Positions 22,911-36,438 are shown, numbered from the stretch's first letter. The stretch is 64,000 nucleotides of DNA from Trichosporon coremiiforme (GCA_039545355.1 BCJJ01000041.1:1-64000), one strand, 5' to 3'. Notes: generated by a model from the sequence alone, not told the origin. A program made the numbers and translations.

Positions 22911-25033
22911 ATGTCGAACGAGGTCGACGCCGTCGTCAAGAACGGAACTGAGGGAACGAAACGCAAGGAAAAGACGTACCCGCAAGGAATGCACCCGCGA
23001 CTCCGATACCTCCAGCCATACTGGTGGCCGTACCGCACTTTCTGCAAGCAGCGGTGAGTCAGGCGAGGAAGGCGTGCGCCCTCTTGGAAGGAAGAGGCGT
23101 GAGACCCAGTGAACGGCGATCGGCACTGCGACGTGGACTGCGCGGCTCAAGTTAGCTGGACAGGCATCAGAAGGCTTCCTCGCGCACTGCTTCCACATGA
23201 ACCAGGAGCTGACCTTTAAAGATGGATCGGCCGCCAGCTTCTCGAGGTCATCAGCACGGAATTCCGTGATAGGAGTGTCGATTACTACGTATGTTCACTG
23301 TGTGCGACATTCGAACTGACCTTGCAGAGGCACGCTCTCGAGTGTGGTGTCACAAAGGTCAACGGCGTCACCGCCTACCCGGAGCTGATTCTGAGGAGCA
23401 GCGACCGCATCGAGTGAGTAGCTGCGGCAATGAAGGACCCCGCTGACATCAGCAACACCGTCCACCGCCATGAGCCGCCTATCACCAACGACCCCGTCCT
23501 CGTGCTGCACATTGATAAGGAGAAGGACTTTGTCGTTGTCAGCAAGCCCGGAAGCATGGTAATTTTGACAGCTTTGCTCGTTTCGCGTAAGCTGACACTC
23601 CAGCCCGTGCATGCCGCCGGCCGTTACTTCAAGCACACGCTGTTAGAGCTCCTGAAGACAGACTACGGAATCAACGCGTTCGCCGTGAACCGCCTCGACC
23701 GCCTGACTTCTGGTCTCATGATTCTGGCGCTGTCGGGCAAGACGTCGAGCCGCCTCGCCAACGAGTTCAAGGAGGGAACGGTCAAGAAGGAGTACATTGC
23801 GCGTGTCCGCGGAAAGTTCCCCGAGGGTGACATTGTCGTGGACCAGCCGCTGCTCTCGGTCGACAGGCAGATGGGTCTCGTCATTGTTGCGCCACAAGGA
23901 AAGGTCCGTACAAGCTGAGGCTATTGGAACGTTCAAGCTAACGATTGCAGGAGTCGAAGACTATCTTCACGCGGATGAGCTATGACGAGGCGCGCGACCA
24001 GTCGGTGGTGCACTGCAAGCCGCAGACGGGCCGCACGCACCAGCTCCGTGTCCACCTCCAGTGGCTCGGATACCCGATCGCGAATGACCCTCTCTACTCG
24101 CAGGAGGAGATCTGGGGCCCAGGATGCGGCAAGGGCGGCGTCGACCTCGTCGACCAGGTGGAGGGCGAGTCGTCGCAAATGGCCGCGATTCGCGAGCGCG
24201 TCGTGAACATGGACCAGCGCCGGCGCACTGGCACCACGCCGCCGCCGATTCCAGACGACTCGGCGCGTATGGCCGGTAACGAGACCGCGCCCGAGCACGG
24301 CGCGACGGTGCCCATGCGCGACGAGGGCGCTTACGCCAACATTGACATTCGTTCTCCGATCCGTCTCAGCGACCAGGCGCGCAACGTCATTGCCGGCCTC
24401 AGGCGGCAGCGTGACGAGGCCGACGACTGGGGCAAGTGGAAGGAGGTGGTGTGGGCGACGAAGAAGGCGCAAGAAGCTCTGGAAGCCGCCGAGGACATCG
24501 AGGGCGAGACGGAGAAGGACAAGCGGAAGCGTGCCAAGATCCCGCACCCGAGCGTGAACAACAATCTGAAGCGGTCCAAGGCCGTCGAGCGCCCCATTCT
24601 CGACGACACGCCGAGCCCCATGACGCCGCCGGTCGAGATCCCCGACGGCTTCTGCACCCAGTGCTACACGCCCCTGGCGCCCGATCCGGACCCGGAGACG
24701 TTGTTCATCTACCTCCACGCGCTGCGGTATGAGACCCAGGGCCTGGGAACGTGGGAGACGCCCCTGCCCAAGTGGGCGTCAGCTGAGTGGGACGGCGACT
24801 GGCGCGGCTGGGTCGGCGGCACCCCGGCCAATGCCATCCCCATGCTGCCCGAGGCGAGGGCGAGGCTCGATGCGCAGATTGCCCAGATCGAGGCGGAGAA
24901 TGCGGAGGAGGCACGTCTCGCTGCCGAGGAGGCGGCCGAGGCTACCGGTGAAGGCATGGCCGTCGACGCGCCGCAGGAGAACGGACAGGAGGATGACGTC
25001 GAGATGGGCGAGCGTATCGCGCAGCCCGCATAG
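22911..25033 (+). CDS. RluA-family RNA pseudouridine synthase (Pus9/Rib2-like)
   Basis: Isomerises uridine to pseudouridine in RNA; related yeast enzymes act on tRNA position 32. Exon 1 ends [16 protein letters not shown], and splicing adds [20 protein letters not shown] and then the S4-like segment [20 protein letters not shown]. The catalytic motif is [11 protein letters not shown] with the catalytic Asp, followed by [15 protein letters not shown]. The C-terminal family motif is [21 protein letters not shown]. Five introns, each in frame. The protein ends with a roughly 300-residue extension including [20 protein letters not shown] and an acidic tail. No deaminase domain is present, so it is not a full Rib2. 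Total about 600 residues. Confidence 0.92.
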
Positions 25034-25074
25034 AGTATAGACCTTAGACCCGGTAGTGTACATGCATATCTTCT

Positions 25075-25569
25075 TTAGAGGCGGAACGGCACGACAGGAC
25101 TCAAGTCGTACCACGCGTTTCCATGGCCGTACTCATTCTTAATCCCGATGATGCTGAGGTCAGCGTAGTCTGCTTTTGCTGGCTTACAAAGTCGTGCCCT
25201 CGGGATACAAGTTGTGTGCGGGGGTGGTCCAGTCGTAGGAGCTCAGTGTCGTGTTGGCGATAGTCACGAGCTGCAAGCGAGCTTTAGTCCCGCCTCTCTT
25301 TACCCGTCGAGGCAACTCACATCGTAAGACCTCTGCTCAGGCCACTGCGGAACATAATAGATCTCGACTTCGCCCGATCCGCCCGTCCACTCTAGTGCGA
25401 GCAGCGACTCGGCCCGAACGGCAGAGAACTGCGTCGTCCATCGCAGGGGCTGGATCGGGACTTGCTCCTCGGCGATGGCGAGATTGAGCGACTCGGACGC
25501 GAGCTGGGGTAACGGACTGGCGACCGCGGCCAGGAAGGAGGCGAGGAGGACGAAGAGATAGATCAGCAT
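25075..25569 (-). CDS. Small secreted Kre9/Knh1-like domain protein
   Basis: A signal peptide (MLIYLFVLLASFLAAVASP) is followed by a single small beta-sandwich-like domain. The pattern LEWTGGSGEVEIYYV, a central VTIANTTLSSYDWTTP and a closing GTTFIIGIKNEYG fit the Kre9/Knh1 N-terminal domain found in secreted and GPI-anchored fungal wall proteins. Two introns are spliced out: one after SYD, and one whose acceptor follows CTGACCTCAG. The stop at 25075-25077 comes after VVPFRL. About 125 residues. There is no Ser/Thr-rich stalk or GPI signal, so it is probably a soluble secreted protein. Family assignment rests on pattern, not on invariant residues. Confidence 0.7.
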
Positions 25570-26632
25570 TGCGTTGTTGCGTCGCGTTAGGTCAGGGTTT
25601 GAGGTCGGAAGGTGGACTGCGGATAAGGTGCGGGCTTGAGAGGGAGAGGTAAGGAGCGTGGGTTGGAACGAGCGTGTGAGTCAGAAGTGGTCGAGACAAA
25701 GCGAGAGAGTGAGCGAGTGTTCAGAGTGAGAACATCCTCCCAACGTCACAGCTTCGCGATTCTGTCGTGCCTGCTGCAGTTTTCCGACGCTCTGCAAACA
25801 GCGACGCGTGCCGCAGTACCCGGCCTGCAATGACCTGCGCCTTAACCTTCGCTTCATTCTCCAATGACGACAAACAATCCCAGCCAAAGAGGCTCACGGA
25901 GGCTCAGCGAGGCTCAGCGAGGCTCATGGCGTTGAATGCGCCACTTCCACTCACCCAGGGCCGCTTGAGGGCCGCTCGAGGGCAAGGGGGGTCTAGACCC
26001 TGGCCCCGTGTTGAGCGCACACACAGACTTAATACTGTCCGTGCATCGGTCGGCCGTAGTTGACGCGGGTTGAGTGTTACCTGGGACATTGCTGTGGTGA
26101 GCGGGTGAATCAGTATGAGCGGGTCGTATGTGACTAGACGTAACGATAAGATAGTGGACCGGGCGGGGAGCGGGATCGGCGGTTGCCGTAACCAGAGCCG
26201 TCTGCTTGAAGACCACCAGCTCTGAGATTGCGGTGCTGCGGCCCGAGCCGCGTCGTCGGAAAGCAGACACGACTCATCACATTGAAGGGAGTTTGGTGAA
26301 TTGCAGGCGCTGAGGGAGGGTGTCGGCACAGAGGTCTCTGATTGCTGAAGTCGCCTGCGGAGGAAGAGGGGTTGTTACGTAACACGTACGCGCCTGCTTT
26401 CTAAGTACGAGCTCTCCTTCAACCCTCCCCCACCTGTCAAGCGATCAGCAGTAGTGCGACCAGCGGCAAAGTAAGCGCAGTAACATGAACTTCTATGGAC
26501 GCCCCGGGGATATAAGCAGAGGGTAAGCAAGGCCCGACGATGCCCAGCCTAGCCCCTTGCGGGAAGGGTGAATGAACGAAAGAAAGTGAGGCTCAAATGT
26601 TAGGGTGCTATGGAGAAAGGGGAGGAGTGAGC
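25570..26632. other. Intergenic, about 1 kb
   Basis: Holds the promoter of the Kre9/Knh1-like gene, a four-copy 10-bp repeat at 25891-25926 and the 3' region of the CPL1-like gene. Open frames here look non-coding. Confidence 0.45.
25891..25926. repeat. 10-bp tandem repeat, almost four copies
   Basis: GGCTCAGCGA repeated with period 10; the first copy reads GGCTCACGGA and the fourth is partial. Confidence 0.85.
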
Positions 26633-27340
26633 TTAGGCGTTCAGAGCAACGCAAGTGCCGTCCTGGAAAGAGAAGTCCTTGGTGCAGGCCGAGACAACAC
26701 ACTCACCAGACTGACACGAGACAGAACCGCCAGAGACACCGGGGAGGGCAGTGCAGTCAACACCAGTGCTGAACTCGGCATCGAGAGGGGGGTCGAAGAC
26801 ACCGCTCAGGCACCCACCACACGCCTCAATCTCGACGCTGGTGTCGAGGCACTCGAAAGAGTCGGTACCGGGAATGATGCAGGCGGTGAGTGACTCGGGG
26901 CAGAGTGAGCGCTTGGCGTTGCGGAGGGCGGCAGCACGAGCAATGCTGTTGCGGCGGGCGACGCCCGAGGCGGTAGCCTTGTCGTTGATGTAGAGCTGCG
27001 CAACATTCTTCTCGCAAGTGGCAGGAGTGCCAGGAGTCAAGGAGGCGCCGCAGCTGCAGAGGTAGCTGCCGTCGTTATGGGGGAGCATCAACATGTGCTT
27101 GTAGGTCTTGCATTCCTTGAAGCACTTGGAGTCGTCGTAGGTGTCAAAAACAGCAGGACCGCCGGAAATGGAGGAGCCAGAGACGCAGGACACGAAGGAC
27201 CACGGGTCACTGGGCAAATAGCTACTGATGTAGGAGTTGCTAAGGCAGTTGCCAGCGGGGTCCTTGCCCTTGACGACGTACTCAGTCTCCGGCGTTCCAG
27301 TGAGACAAAAGCACGTCGAGAGGATGCCGGCGCGGCCAGG
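26633..27340 (-). CDS. CPL1-like cysteine-rich secreted protein, 5' end not found
   Basis: The C-terminal half carries the CPL1-type Cys pattern: SLCPESLTACIIPGTDSFEC, then EACGGCLSGVFDPP, then GVDCTALPGVSGGSVSC, then GECVVSACTKDFSFQDGTCV. The N-terminal half has further cysteines (STCFCLTGT, CFKECKTYKHML, YLCSCGAS) resembling a WSC-like module. Family members are extracellular; Cryptococcus CPL1 is a secreted virulence-associated protein. The frame is open back to an upstream stop near 27397, but it contains no ATG and no signal peptide. The best acceptor, with exon start at 27340, follows CACTGCTCACGGGTTGCTCAG. A first exon must lie in the roughly 120 bp before the SNF1 stop or inside it, or the gene is 5'-truncated. 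Confidence 0.75.
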   Translation of the reverse strand, partial: PGRAGILSTCFCLTGTPETEYVVKGKDPAGNCLSNSYISSYLPSDPWSFVSCVSGSSISGGPAVFDTYDDSKCFKECKTYKHMLMLPHNDGSYLCSCGASLTPGTPATCEKNVAQLYINDKATASGVARRNSIARAAALRNAKRSLCPESLTACIIPGTDSFECLDTSVEIEACGGCLSGVFDPPLDAEFSTGVDCTALPGVSGGSVSCQSGECVVSACTKDFSFQDGTCVALNA

Positions 27341-27458
27341 CTGAGCAACCCGTGAGCAGTGAAGCGGCGTGCCCTCCAGTCGACCAAAGCAGAGTCATAA
27401 CGTAAAGGTTCATACAGCTACACGTCTAACACTTATGGCGCCTACTCATTATAAACAA

Positions 27459-29679
<2,221 letters not shown>

Positions 29680-30648
29680 GTGTGTGTGGTTCTGTGGTCG
29701 GTGGTGAGAGTCGCTTGCAAGTGCCGACGCGGTTGAAGGCAGTCCGAGCAAGTAGATGGTGACGACAAGTGGTCATCAACGTCACGGACATCGAGACACA
29801 GCGCGGCGTCCGACCGGTTGTTTACGTAAAGAGATAGGCAGCCGGTTAGGTGTGCGTTTTGGCCGCGCCTATCCACTTATCTCACACCGTGTCAACAAGG
29901 CGATGCGACACATTCCGCATGCATGTTGCGTGAAACGCGTCTTATCATTGTCTGCCTCGTCGTACCGTCGTGGTGTGAATGCGCACATTGGGTCAGCGGT
30001 CAGTAGACTGATGCATGTGTGAAAGGCGAGCATGCGTGTGTTCACGCCTTTCGAGGTCAATGTAGTGCGTCAGGTCCGGGGCACGGCACAGGAGAGGCTG
30101 AGGCTGTCGCCTTTGTCCCGCGGTGCAGCACGTCCGCGTCCGCTTGAGCACATCCCATCGCCCTGCTGCGTGGGCTACTGTCGCGCCGTCGCACCGTTGG
30201 CTTGGCCGTCGCTGCGGACATGCACGCGTGCACAACAAGCGGGAGTCCTGAGATGGTGTTTGTCCACATGTCACCCGTACCTGGGTCAGCCAAGGAATAC
30301 AAGGCTAACCATTAGCGAGACATGAATATGGCCTTGTCATTGTTGTAATGAAACGGTATTAGCTTTCGGGGAGTGTCAGGCGGGGGATTGCCAGAAGCGG
30401 TAACGCAGCGGGCCACCGCAGTGACCCTGCCCCCGCTCCTTGGGCGCCGTGCCAGCTCACATCCATCACCAAGTACCCAGTGGCCATCCACCATCTTACC
30501 TTACCGGCAACGCTTGTCTGCTTCAGCCTCGCGTCACTCGATCGTCCGTCCATCCACCCACACTCGTCCATATCGCCATCACTAATACCCCTCAAAGCCA
30601 CCGACCCTCCCAACACCGCCCGTAACCCTCCTCCTCCTCCCTCTCACC
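29680..30648. promoter_or_regulatory. Shared divergent promoter of SNF1 alpha and beta subunit genes
   Basis: 969 bp between the two start codons. The half near 30480-30640 is CT-rich, consistent with the leader of the beta gene. GC-box-like GGCGGGGG at about 30380 and CTGCCCCCGC at about 30430 are compatible with a Mig1-type zinc-finger repressor but lack the AT-rich flank typical in yeast. Confidence 0.5.
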
Positions 30649-32204
30649 ATGGGCAACACGCCGTCACACCAGCACGGCACGCCCTCAAGGCATGGTGACG
30701 GGACCAACCTCGGACGCTCCGGCAGTCAGCGGCGACAGAACAACTTACGCCTGTCCATGCCCCAGCGCAACGCGCACGTCTCACCCCAGTCCTCGCACCC
30801 AAACTCCCCGTCCGGGCGTCCGGGCTCTCCGCGCCGGCGCCGCTCGCTCGAGCTCCCCGACCTGAACCGGCTCAGCTTTACGCCCGCCGCGCCGCAGCCC
30901 ACAACGGCGACCAACACTTCAAACCACTTGGCGACAGGGAGCCGGACGCCGTCTGGGCGCCGACCAGCCGGTACAACAGGGGCGCCCATGTCTCCATCAA
31001 AACAGGCGCCGCCGGAAGGCGTCACGGTTGTTCCCGTCAATGACCACACGACCTACTTCCCCTCGCAGCCCATCCCGATCCGCTCGCCGCGCGGCGGCAA
31101 TGCAGACTTGCCGAGCCCAGAGCGCCGGCCGCGTCCCGAGCTCAAGCCCGTGAGCGACAGCACGCCGCGGCGCACTGGCCTAACGCCCCCTCCGCCAACG
31201 GTGAGCGCGACGCCGCAGCCGACAGCGCAGAGTGAGGACGACGGGCTCGTCGACGTGCCCATTCAGTGGACGGGTGGGGGCCGCACCGTGCTCGTGACGG
31301 GCAACTTTGCCGACAACTGGCGTGGCCGCATCAAGCTCCGCAAGAGCACGCACGACTTCAACACTGTCCTCCGCCTCGCGCCGGGGCAGTACCGCCTCAA
31401 GTTCCTCGTCGACGACTCATGGCGGTGTTCTAAGAGCATGCCGACCGCGACCGATAACGACGGCACGCTCGTCAATTACATCGAGGTCGAGGCGCCCAAG
31501 TCGGACGCGGACCAGGTCGGCTGGGCCGTCGACGACATGACGACCGCGCCGGCCGCCCAGCCAGACGACAGCCAGTGGACCAACGAGATACCCCCCGCCC
31601 TCTCCCTCTACGCATACCTCGAAGAGCTCCCCGGCATGTTATCCTCGGACGAGTTGCGCGAGTACGTCCGTCGTGTGCCTTACTTTTCGCCCGTGCCGAA
31701 GCCCCCGCAACTCCCCCGTATCCTCGGTAAGTATTCAGCTGTCTCTCCATCCTCTAAAGCCTCTAGCTAACGACAGAACGCGTGATTCTGAACCAGCAAG
31801 CCCGCCCCGAAGTGCCCGTCATCGACGCGCAGGGCAACCAAATCGGCGGCTCGGACGACAACGCCGTGCTCCCCACGCCCTCGTCCTCGGTCCTGGGCCA
31901 CCTACTCGCGTCGGCTGTGCGCGGCGGCTCCCTGGGACTGGCGACAACAACACGCTACAGGAAAAAGTACATTACGACGGTGCTCTTCCGCCCGATCCAC
32001 GAGCAGGCGCCGCAGGACGAAAGCACGGATGCCGCTGCCGCGAGCCCGAGCTCGACGCTGCAGCCCGGCCAGCCTACTGTGCCCGCCGTACCCAATGTGC
32101 CCGCACCCGTTGCGCCGGCTCAGCCGGAGGCGGAGTCTGTCCCCCAGCCCCAGCAGCAGGCTCAGCAGCAGCCTCAGCAGCCCCCTGCTCAGCAATCCGA
32201 GTAG
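30649..32204 (+). CDS. GAL83: SNF1/AMPK beta subunit (Sip2/Gal83 type)
   Basis: Scaffold subunit that links the SNF1 alpha and gamma subunits and directs the complex in the cell. Two exons (30649-31726, 31777-32204) give 501 residues. It begins MGNTPSHQ, a consensus for N-myristoylation on Gly2. Residues about 200-290 are the glycogen-binding-like AMPK1_CBM: VPIQWTGGGRTVLVTGNFAD, then FNTVLRLAPGQYRLKFLVDD and NDGTLVNYIEV. The C-terminal ASC domain includes SLYAYLEELPGMLSSDELRE, the spliced PRILERVILNQQARPEVP, LPTPSSSVLGHLLAS and a final RYRKKYITTVLFRP. A low-complexity Pro/Gln tail follows. It converges with HAPX, with 3' ends about 400 bp apart. Confidence 0.96.
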
Positions 32205-32609
32205 ACGAATCCTCATAGTCAAGCCCCGACAATCACCACATAGAATTCTTCGACAGTAAACTTGTAGCTTTGGATACCCTAGAAGCATGCAGAGATGACA
32301 CCATGCCCCAACGAGTCGAGGGCCTGCGAGCCGGAGGCCCGAGGCAAGCGTCGGCCGCTAGACTGTCAGGAGCTACTGATGGAGACAAGGGGCCGGCGGG
32401 CGACTCTATGCTGCCCAAGGGGGTACGAGGCAAGCATCAGTTCAGGGAAGGCGCGAGTGCGACAGGTTTACAGTTATGTACAATGGGGCCATCATATCTA
32501 CAATAAGAGCTACAATTCTCTGATTTTATTGGTGTGTTGGTGTGTTGCTTCTGAACTGAATGGTGGGTGGTACTCAAAACGGCGAGCCCTTTTACGACTC
32601 CCTCCAAGC
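32205..32609. other. Convergent 3' regions
   Basis: About 400 bp between convergent SNF1-beta and HAPX genes. No gene or repeat seen. Confidence 0.5.
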
Positions 32610-34349
32610 CTACTGCCACAACCTCCTCCTCTTCCCGTCCCTCTCCTCCTCCTCCTCTGCCTCCCTCTTCTGCCCGTCCAGCCACCTCAGCGCGTCCTTG
32701 ACTGCGCTGGTCTGGATCTCGCGCATAGTCGGGGGAGGAGGGGAGGGGCTCAACTCTACGCGGGGGCCGCGCACCTTGTGGCGACGAGCGACGACGTCGG
32801 CGAGCATGGCGAGGGGGGCAAACTTGGCATTCGGGTGCGCCTTCAGTGTCCGCCAGGCGAGGTCGGGACGCATGACGCGTTCTTCCTCGCTCAGCTCTTC
32901 GGCGTTGGGGCCGGAGCCTGAGGCGGGGGTGGGTGGGGGATTGGAGGAGGAAGACGGGGAACAGTCACTGTGCTGACCACAGAGCTCGGGGGCACCGCAG
33001 CAGGATGTCTTGACCACGCCGCCGTCCTCGACCACTCCACCGGAGCCGGAGCCGGATCCGGATGCGGACGAAGAACTAGCACATCCCCCGTTACACTCGT
33101 GGGGACGGTTGAAAAGATGACCGCAGAATTCGCGTCCGAATGTGTCGTTCCTGCATGCGTCGCAGTTGCTGGGGTCACCGGTACAGACCGCCTCGGTACG
33201 TGCCGTGCGCGCCTTCACGTTGGACAGGGCCCAGACGCTCTGGATACGGTCTGCCTTTGCCTTGCGCTTGAGCGGGACAGCCGCTGAAGCAATCTGGATG
33301 CTTGGCGCGGGCGCGGGGGCGATAATGGTGGAAGTAGACGAGATGGCGATGCCCATAGAAGGACCGGGGAGAGCAGCCGCGATGAGCGACTTGAGAGGGA
33401 TCGCCTTGGTGGCGGGGGAAGACGAGGCGGCGGCGGCAGCCGCTCCCGCGCGGCATGCACAGAAACTGTCATTCGTGCACAGTCCACAGTCACCTATTGG
33501 GCTCGGGGAGCGAGAGATGACAGGCTTGATGTCGCGACAGAGACAGGCTTCGGGTGCGAGGTCGCAGAAGCCGCAGTTGGACGGAGAAACGTTCCATGTA
33601 TTGCGTGTTGTCGACGGGCTCGACGCTGTGATGGGTGGCAAGGGGGCGAGAGTCGGGTCTTGGCTCTGGAGGGGCTGGGCGGGTTGCTGGCATGGACAGT
33701 CGGGATCGGGGTCGGGGCAAATGGGGCACGCCACTGTTGCGCGTGCGGGCTGCGTGGTTGGCGTTGCGATGCCAATGCTCCGCGGGGTGGGGGCATATGG
33801 TGTTGTCGGCGAGGTGCTGATGCGGCCGCCACGCAGCTGCTTAATCGTATCGTTGAGCGCTCGGCGTTCCGCGTTCCATGCATCGCGCTCTGCACGCAGC
33901 GACCCGACGGCGGCGTTGGCACGCCCAAGCTCAGCCTTGAGCTTCTCATTGTCCTGCTTCAGAGCGCGCGCAACCTCTTGCAGGCGCACGTTGGAGTGGA
34001 TCTCGTCTTGCTCATACTGCCTCAGTCGTTGCTCGAGCGTGGCAATGTAGTCGGTTCGGCGAGCGCGGTGTGCGCGCTGCGACAGGCGGTTCTGGCTCTG
34101 GCGCTTGTTGTCTGGCTCGTCGGTTGCCGCTTTACGCCCCGGCTTTGCACGCTCGGGCAGCACCCACTCCTTGGACGGCTTGGCAAAGATCTTCCCTGTA
34201 GAGGAAGACAAATCCTTCCCCGGCAGCGGAGGCGCGATTCTTGGCGCAGCGACGCGAGGTATCGCCTGCTTTGGCGCTGAAGAGGAGGAGGCAGCGGGAG
34301 CCGGCTTCGGAGTCGGCATCGTCAGAGGGCGCGGGACAGCAACGGACAT
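32610..34349 (-). CDS. HAPX: HapX-type bZIP iron-response regulator
   Basis: Transcription factor that acts with the CCAAT-binding complex to repress iron-consuming genes and support uptake when iron is scarce. Intronless, 579 residues from ATG at 34349. Residues 60-73 (KEWVLPERAKPGRK) are the CCAAT-complex binding motif. Residues 81-99 form the basic region (NRLSQRAHRARR), with a leucine-zipper/coiled coil to about 172. Downstream are several Cys clusters: 208-220 (CPICPDPDPDCPC), 259-271 (CGFCDLAPEACLC), 288-299 (CGLCTNDSFCAC), 389-423 (including CDACRNDTFGREFC) and 450-463. In other fungi such Cys-rich regions sense iron-sulphur status. Divergent to FTR1; an ATCTGATAA site lies 525 bp upstream of the start. 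Confidence 0.95.
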   Translation of the reverse strand: MSVAVPRPLTMPTPKPAPAASSSSAPKQAIPRVAAPRIAPPLPGKDLSSSTGKIFAKPSKEWVLPERAKPGRKAATDEPDNKRQSQNRLSQRAHRARRTDYIATLEQRLRQYEQDEIHSNVRLQEVARALKQDNEKLKAELGRANAAVGSLRAERDAWNAERRALNDTIKQLRGGRISTSPTTPYAPTPRSIGIATPTTQPARATVACPICPDPDPDCPCQQPAQPLQSQDPTLAPLPPITASSPSTTRNTWNVSPSNCGFCDLAPEACLCRDIKPVISRSPSPIGDCGLCTNDSFCACRAGAAAAAASSSPATKAIPLKSLIAAALPGPSMGIAISSTSTIIAPAPAPSIQIASAAVPLKRKAKADRIQSVWALSNVKARTARTEAVCTGDPSNCDACRNDTFGREFCGHLFNRPHECNGGCASSSSASGSGSGSGGVVEDGGVVKTSCCGAPELCGQHSDCSPSSSSNPPPTPASGSGPNAEELSEEERVMRPDLAWRTLKAHPNAKFAPLAMLADVVARRHKVRGPRVELSPSPPPPTMREIQTSAVKDALRWLDGQKREAEEEEERDGKRRRLWQ

Positions 34350-34873
34350 GCCGGAGGTGGCGAAGGGAGGTAGAAAAGCCTTGGCTTTTTTCACCGGGTG
34401 GTTGAGATAGTCGCCGCTGCAAGTGATTCAGATGCACACGAGTGTGATCGGCTGTGGGAAACAGAAATGTCGCGCGCGAGCTGGTTGTGTCGAAAGTCGA
34501 AGAGAACGGCGAGGAAGGAATGGTTAGACACGACTCGACGATGGACCAATGTTGAAAGCGTCCTGGGGCTGACGGCGGGAGGGGAATGTGTGGTGTGCGT
34601 TGGTGCGTGCGCTTTGGAGTGTGAAGAAGAAGGCCGGTCCGAAAAGCCAAGAAAGCGGCTACGAGGTGGGCTGAGTCATGAATCGGTCGAGTGTGGGCCG
34701 TCCAGTCTTGGACTCAGGCTCCAGATCTGGGCTGAGCCTGGTGACAGGCTGCGGTGCACACAGGTTTCCGTGCGGGTGATGAAGGCCGATGAACAGGGGC
34801 TGGCAGAGGAGGGACGTCGGGGTGATTCGGCTCTCGAGTCGTCTGGCATACGTGTAACGGGTGCTGCTGTCTA

Positions 34874-34882
34874 ATCTGATAA
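34874..34882 (+). promoter_or_regulatory. ATCWGATAA iron-GATA site, HAPX side
   Basis: Reads ATCTGATAA, an exact match to the consensus bound by fungal GATA-type iron repressors (Urbs1, SREA, Sfu1, Cir1 family). It lies 525 bp upstream of the HAPX start. Function is inferred. Confidence 0.65.
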
Positions 34883-36110
34883 CGGAGGTCATGGCATCTC
34901 GGGACTAGCGCTAAGTGGCACTCTTCGCGCCCCTTCTATGAGCTTAACCATTCAACCTAGCCTGGTGCGGCGGGTTCGGTGGCTGCGCATGGATCTGGCC
35001 GCCTGCAGAGTACCCGATCATGCCGAAGATGGGCTCGATTGTACGCCCAAGCTGGGCTGAACCAACCAGCGTCGGCCGACACGCACAGTGTGAGCGACGA
35101 GTCACGGGTAAGCGTGCGCGGGACCAAATCAGCTTGTAACCAGGAGGAAGAGTTAAAATCTCAGTCGGCCGACCTCGTTCGCTGCCATTGGCTGACCGTC
35201 ATTCGGGCGATGGAATGTCTTGATCCCGCGCTGTGGGCCAGCATTGTGTTTGCAGGAACCCAGGGTAGTCGGACCTGGTGCACACAGTCCAACCGTCTGC
35301 TTGCCGACATTGACAACCGCGAGCGTCGCGAACAGAACATATAGTCCGAGATCACGCATAGCCAACAGCGACTCTGACGCGATCCTCCGGAGCAGCCCGC
35401 ATGTACTTTCGAGACCGCGTCCATCGGCTTCGACGCCGAGGCGAGCACCGAGAGGTCGTCTGCCGTATTTCAACACCGCAGGAACGGTAGTATCCTTTGA
35501 GTGCGCTGTTGGTTCACCGCTGCAAAGATTTCATACCGACTGGCGATTTCGCCGCAAAGTGTCACCTGCTTGCATGTTCTTTTGCCCGCATACATTCGCG
35601 ACACTTTCCAGCAAAACGGTAGTAGTTAAGATGCTCACCTGTCTGGCTCGTACTGACGCCTCCAGGCACATGTCTGGACGAGGAGATGTCTCTGGCGTTG
35701 AATTGCAGTCCAAGGTCATGCGCTTGACTGCTCCACCTCGGTTCTATTATTGGACTTCTTAGGCACTCCAGCGTTTACGACGTGCACAAGTCGCTTCGAG
35801 GAGAGTTGGCACAGTGATTGGGCGGGCGGGCCGACATTGCGCCCTCTGCCACGTGGCGAGAGCAAATGTCGGCCTAAACAGCTGACCACTGCAGCATACT
35901 GAGTCTCTGCATTCACCTCGAGCTAATGACGGCCCGGTTCTCAGGTCGGGCATGTGATGCAGTCACCGCCGCCGAGAGGCGGATCGGCAATGGTGCGCAT
36001 TGATCTGTCCAAGAAAACTCTTATAGCACGGGTGTGTTGAACATACAGGCTGTGAGTGGTCTGGCGCTGCATGCCAAGTTGCAGACTGGCCCAGGGGGAA
36101 CGGCATGCTG

Positions 36111-36125
36111 CCAATTATCAGATAA
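36111..36125 (+). promoter_or_regulatory. CCAAT box abutting an ATCWGATAA site
   Basis: CCAAT at 36111-36115 is followed one base later by ATCAGATAA (36117-36125), 605-613 bp before the FTR1 start. The pairing would bring a CCAAT-complex/HapX site next to a GATA-repressor site. This is inference from motif matches. Confidence 0.65.
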
Positions 36126-36429
36126 AACGGGATCCCAGTTCGGCCGTGCCAAGCCCACGCTGGTGTGCCTGAACTGGAATGGACGAATCAGGGCCCGGGA
36201 ATGGCGTTCGGTCGACAGCCTTGCAGCCTCGCGAGTTGCATGAGAAACCTTGATCTTCCGACTTTTTTCGACCTGGCTCAGCCTATGGCCCCTGTGCCAG
36301 CCAGTGCAGCCTGTAGTGAGCAGAGTGTGCTTGCTTCGGAACGAACTGCTGCCTGCCAGGGACAAAGCAACATCAGGGGCGTATTGCAACGCTCGCTCGA
36401 TTGGGCACTTGGCCCCAGCGTGCAAAGTT

Positions 36430-36438
36430 ATCTGATAA
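36430..36438 (+). promoter_or_regulatory. ATCWGATAA iron-GATA site, FTR1 promoter
   Basis: Reads ATCTGATAA inside TTATCTGATAA, 292-300 bp upstream of the FTR1 start, with ATTGG (CCAAT) boxes on either side at 36400 and 36455. Confidence 0.7.

Noticed and set aside
26633..27387. Alternative 5' reading of the CPL1-like gene through VDWRARRFTAHGLLSLAAPA
   Set aside because: It is in a different frame from the Cys-rich exon, lacks an ATG and has no donor that would join it.
35220..35762. 180-codon + strand frame in the HAPX-FTR1 gap
   Set aside because: Random-looking composition, rich in Cys, Arg and Ser, without motif or splice continuation; the gap is better explained as regulatory.
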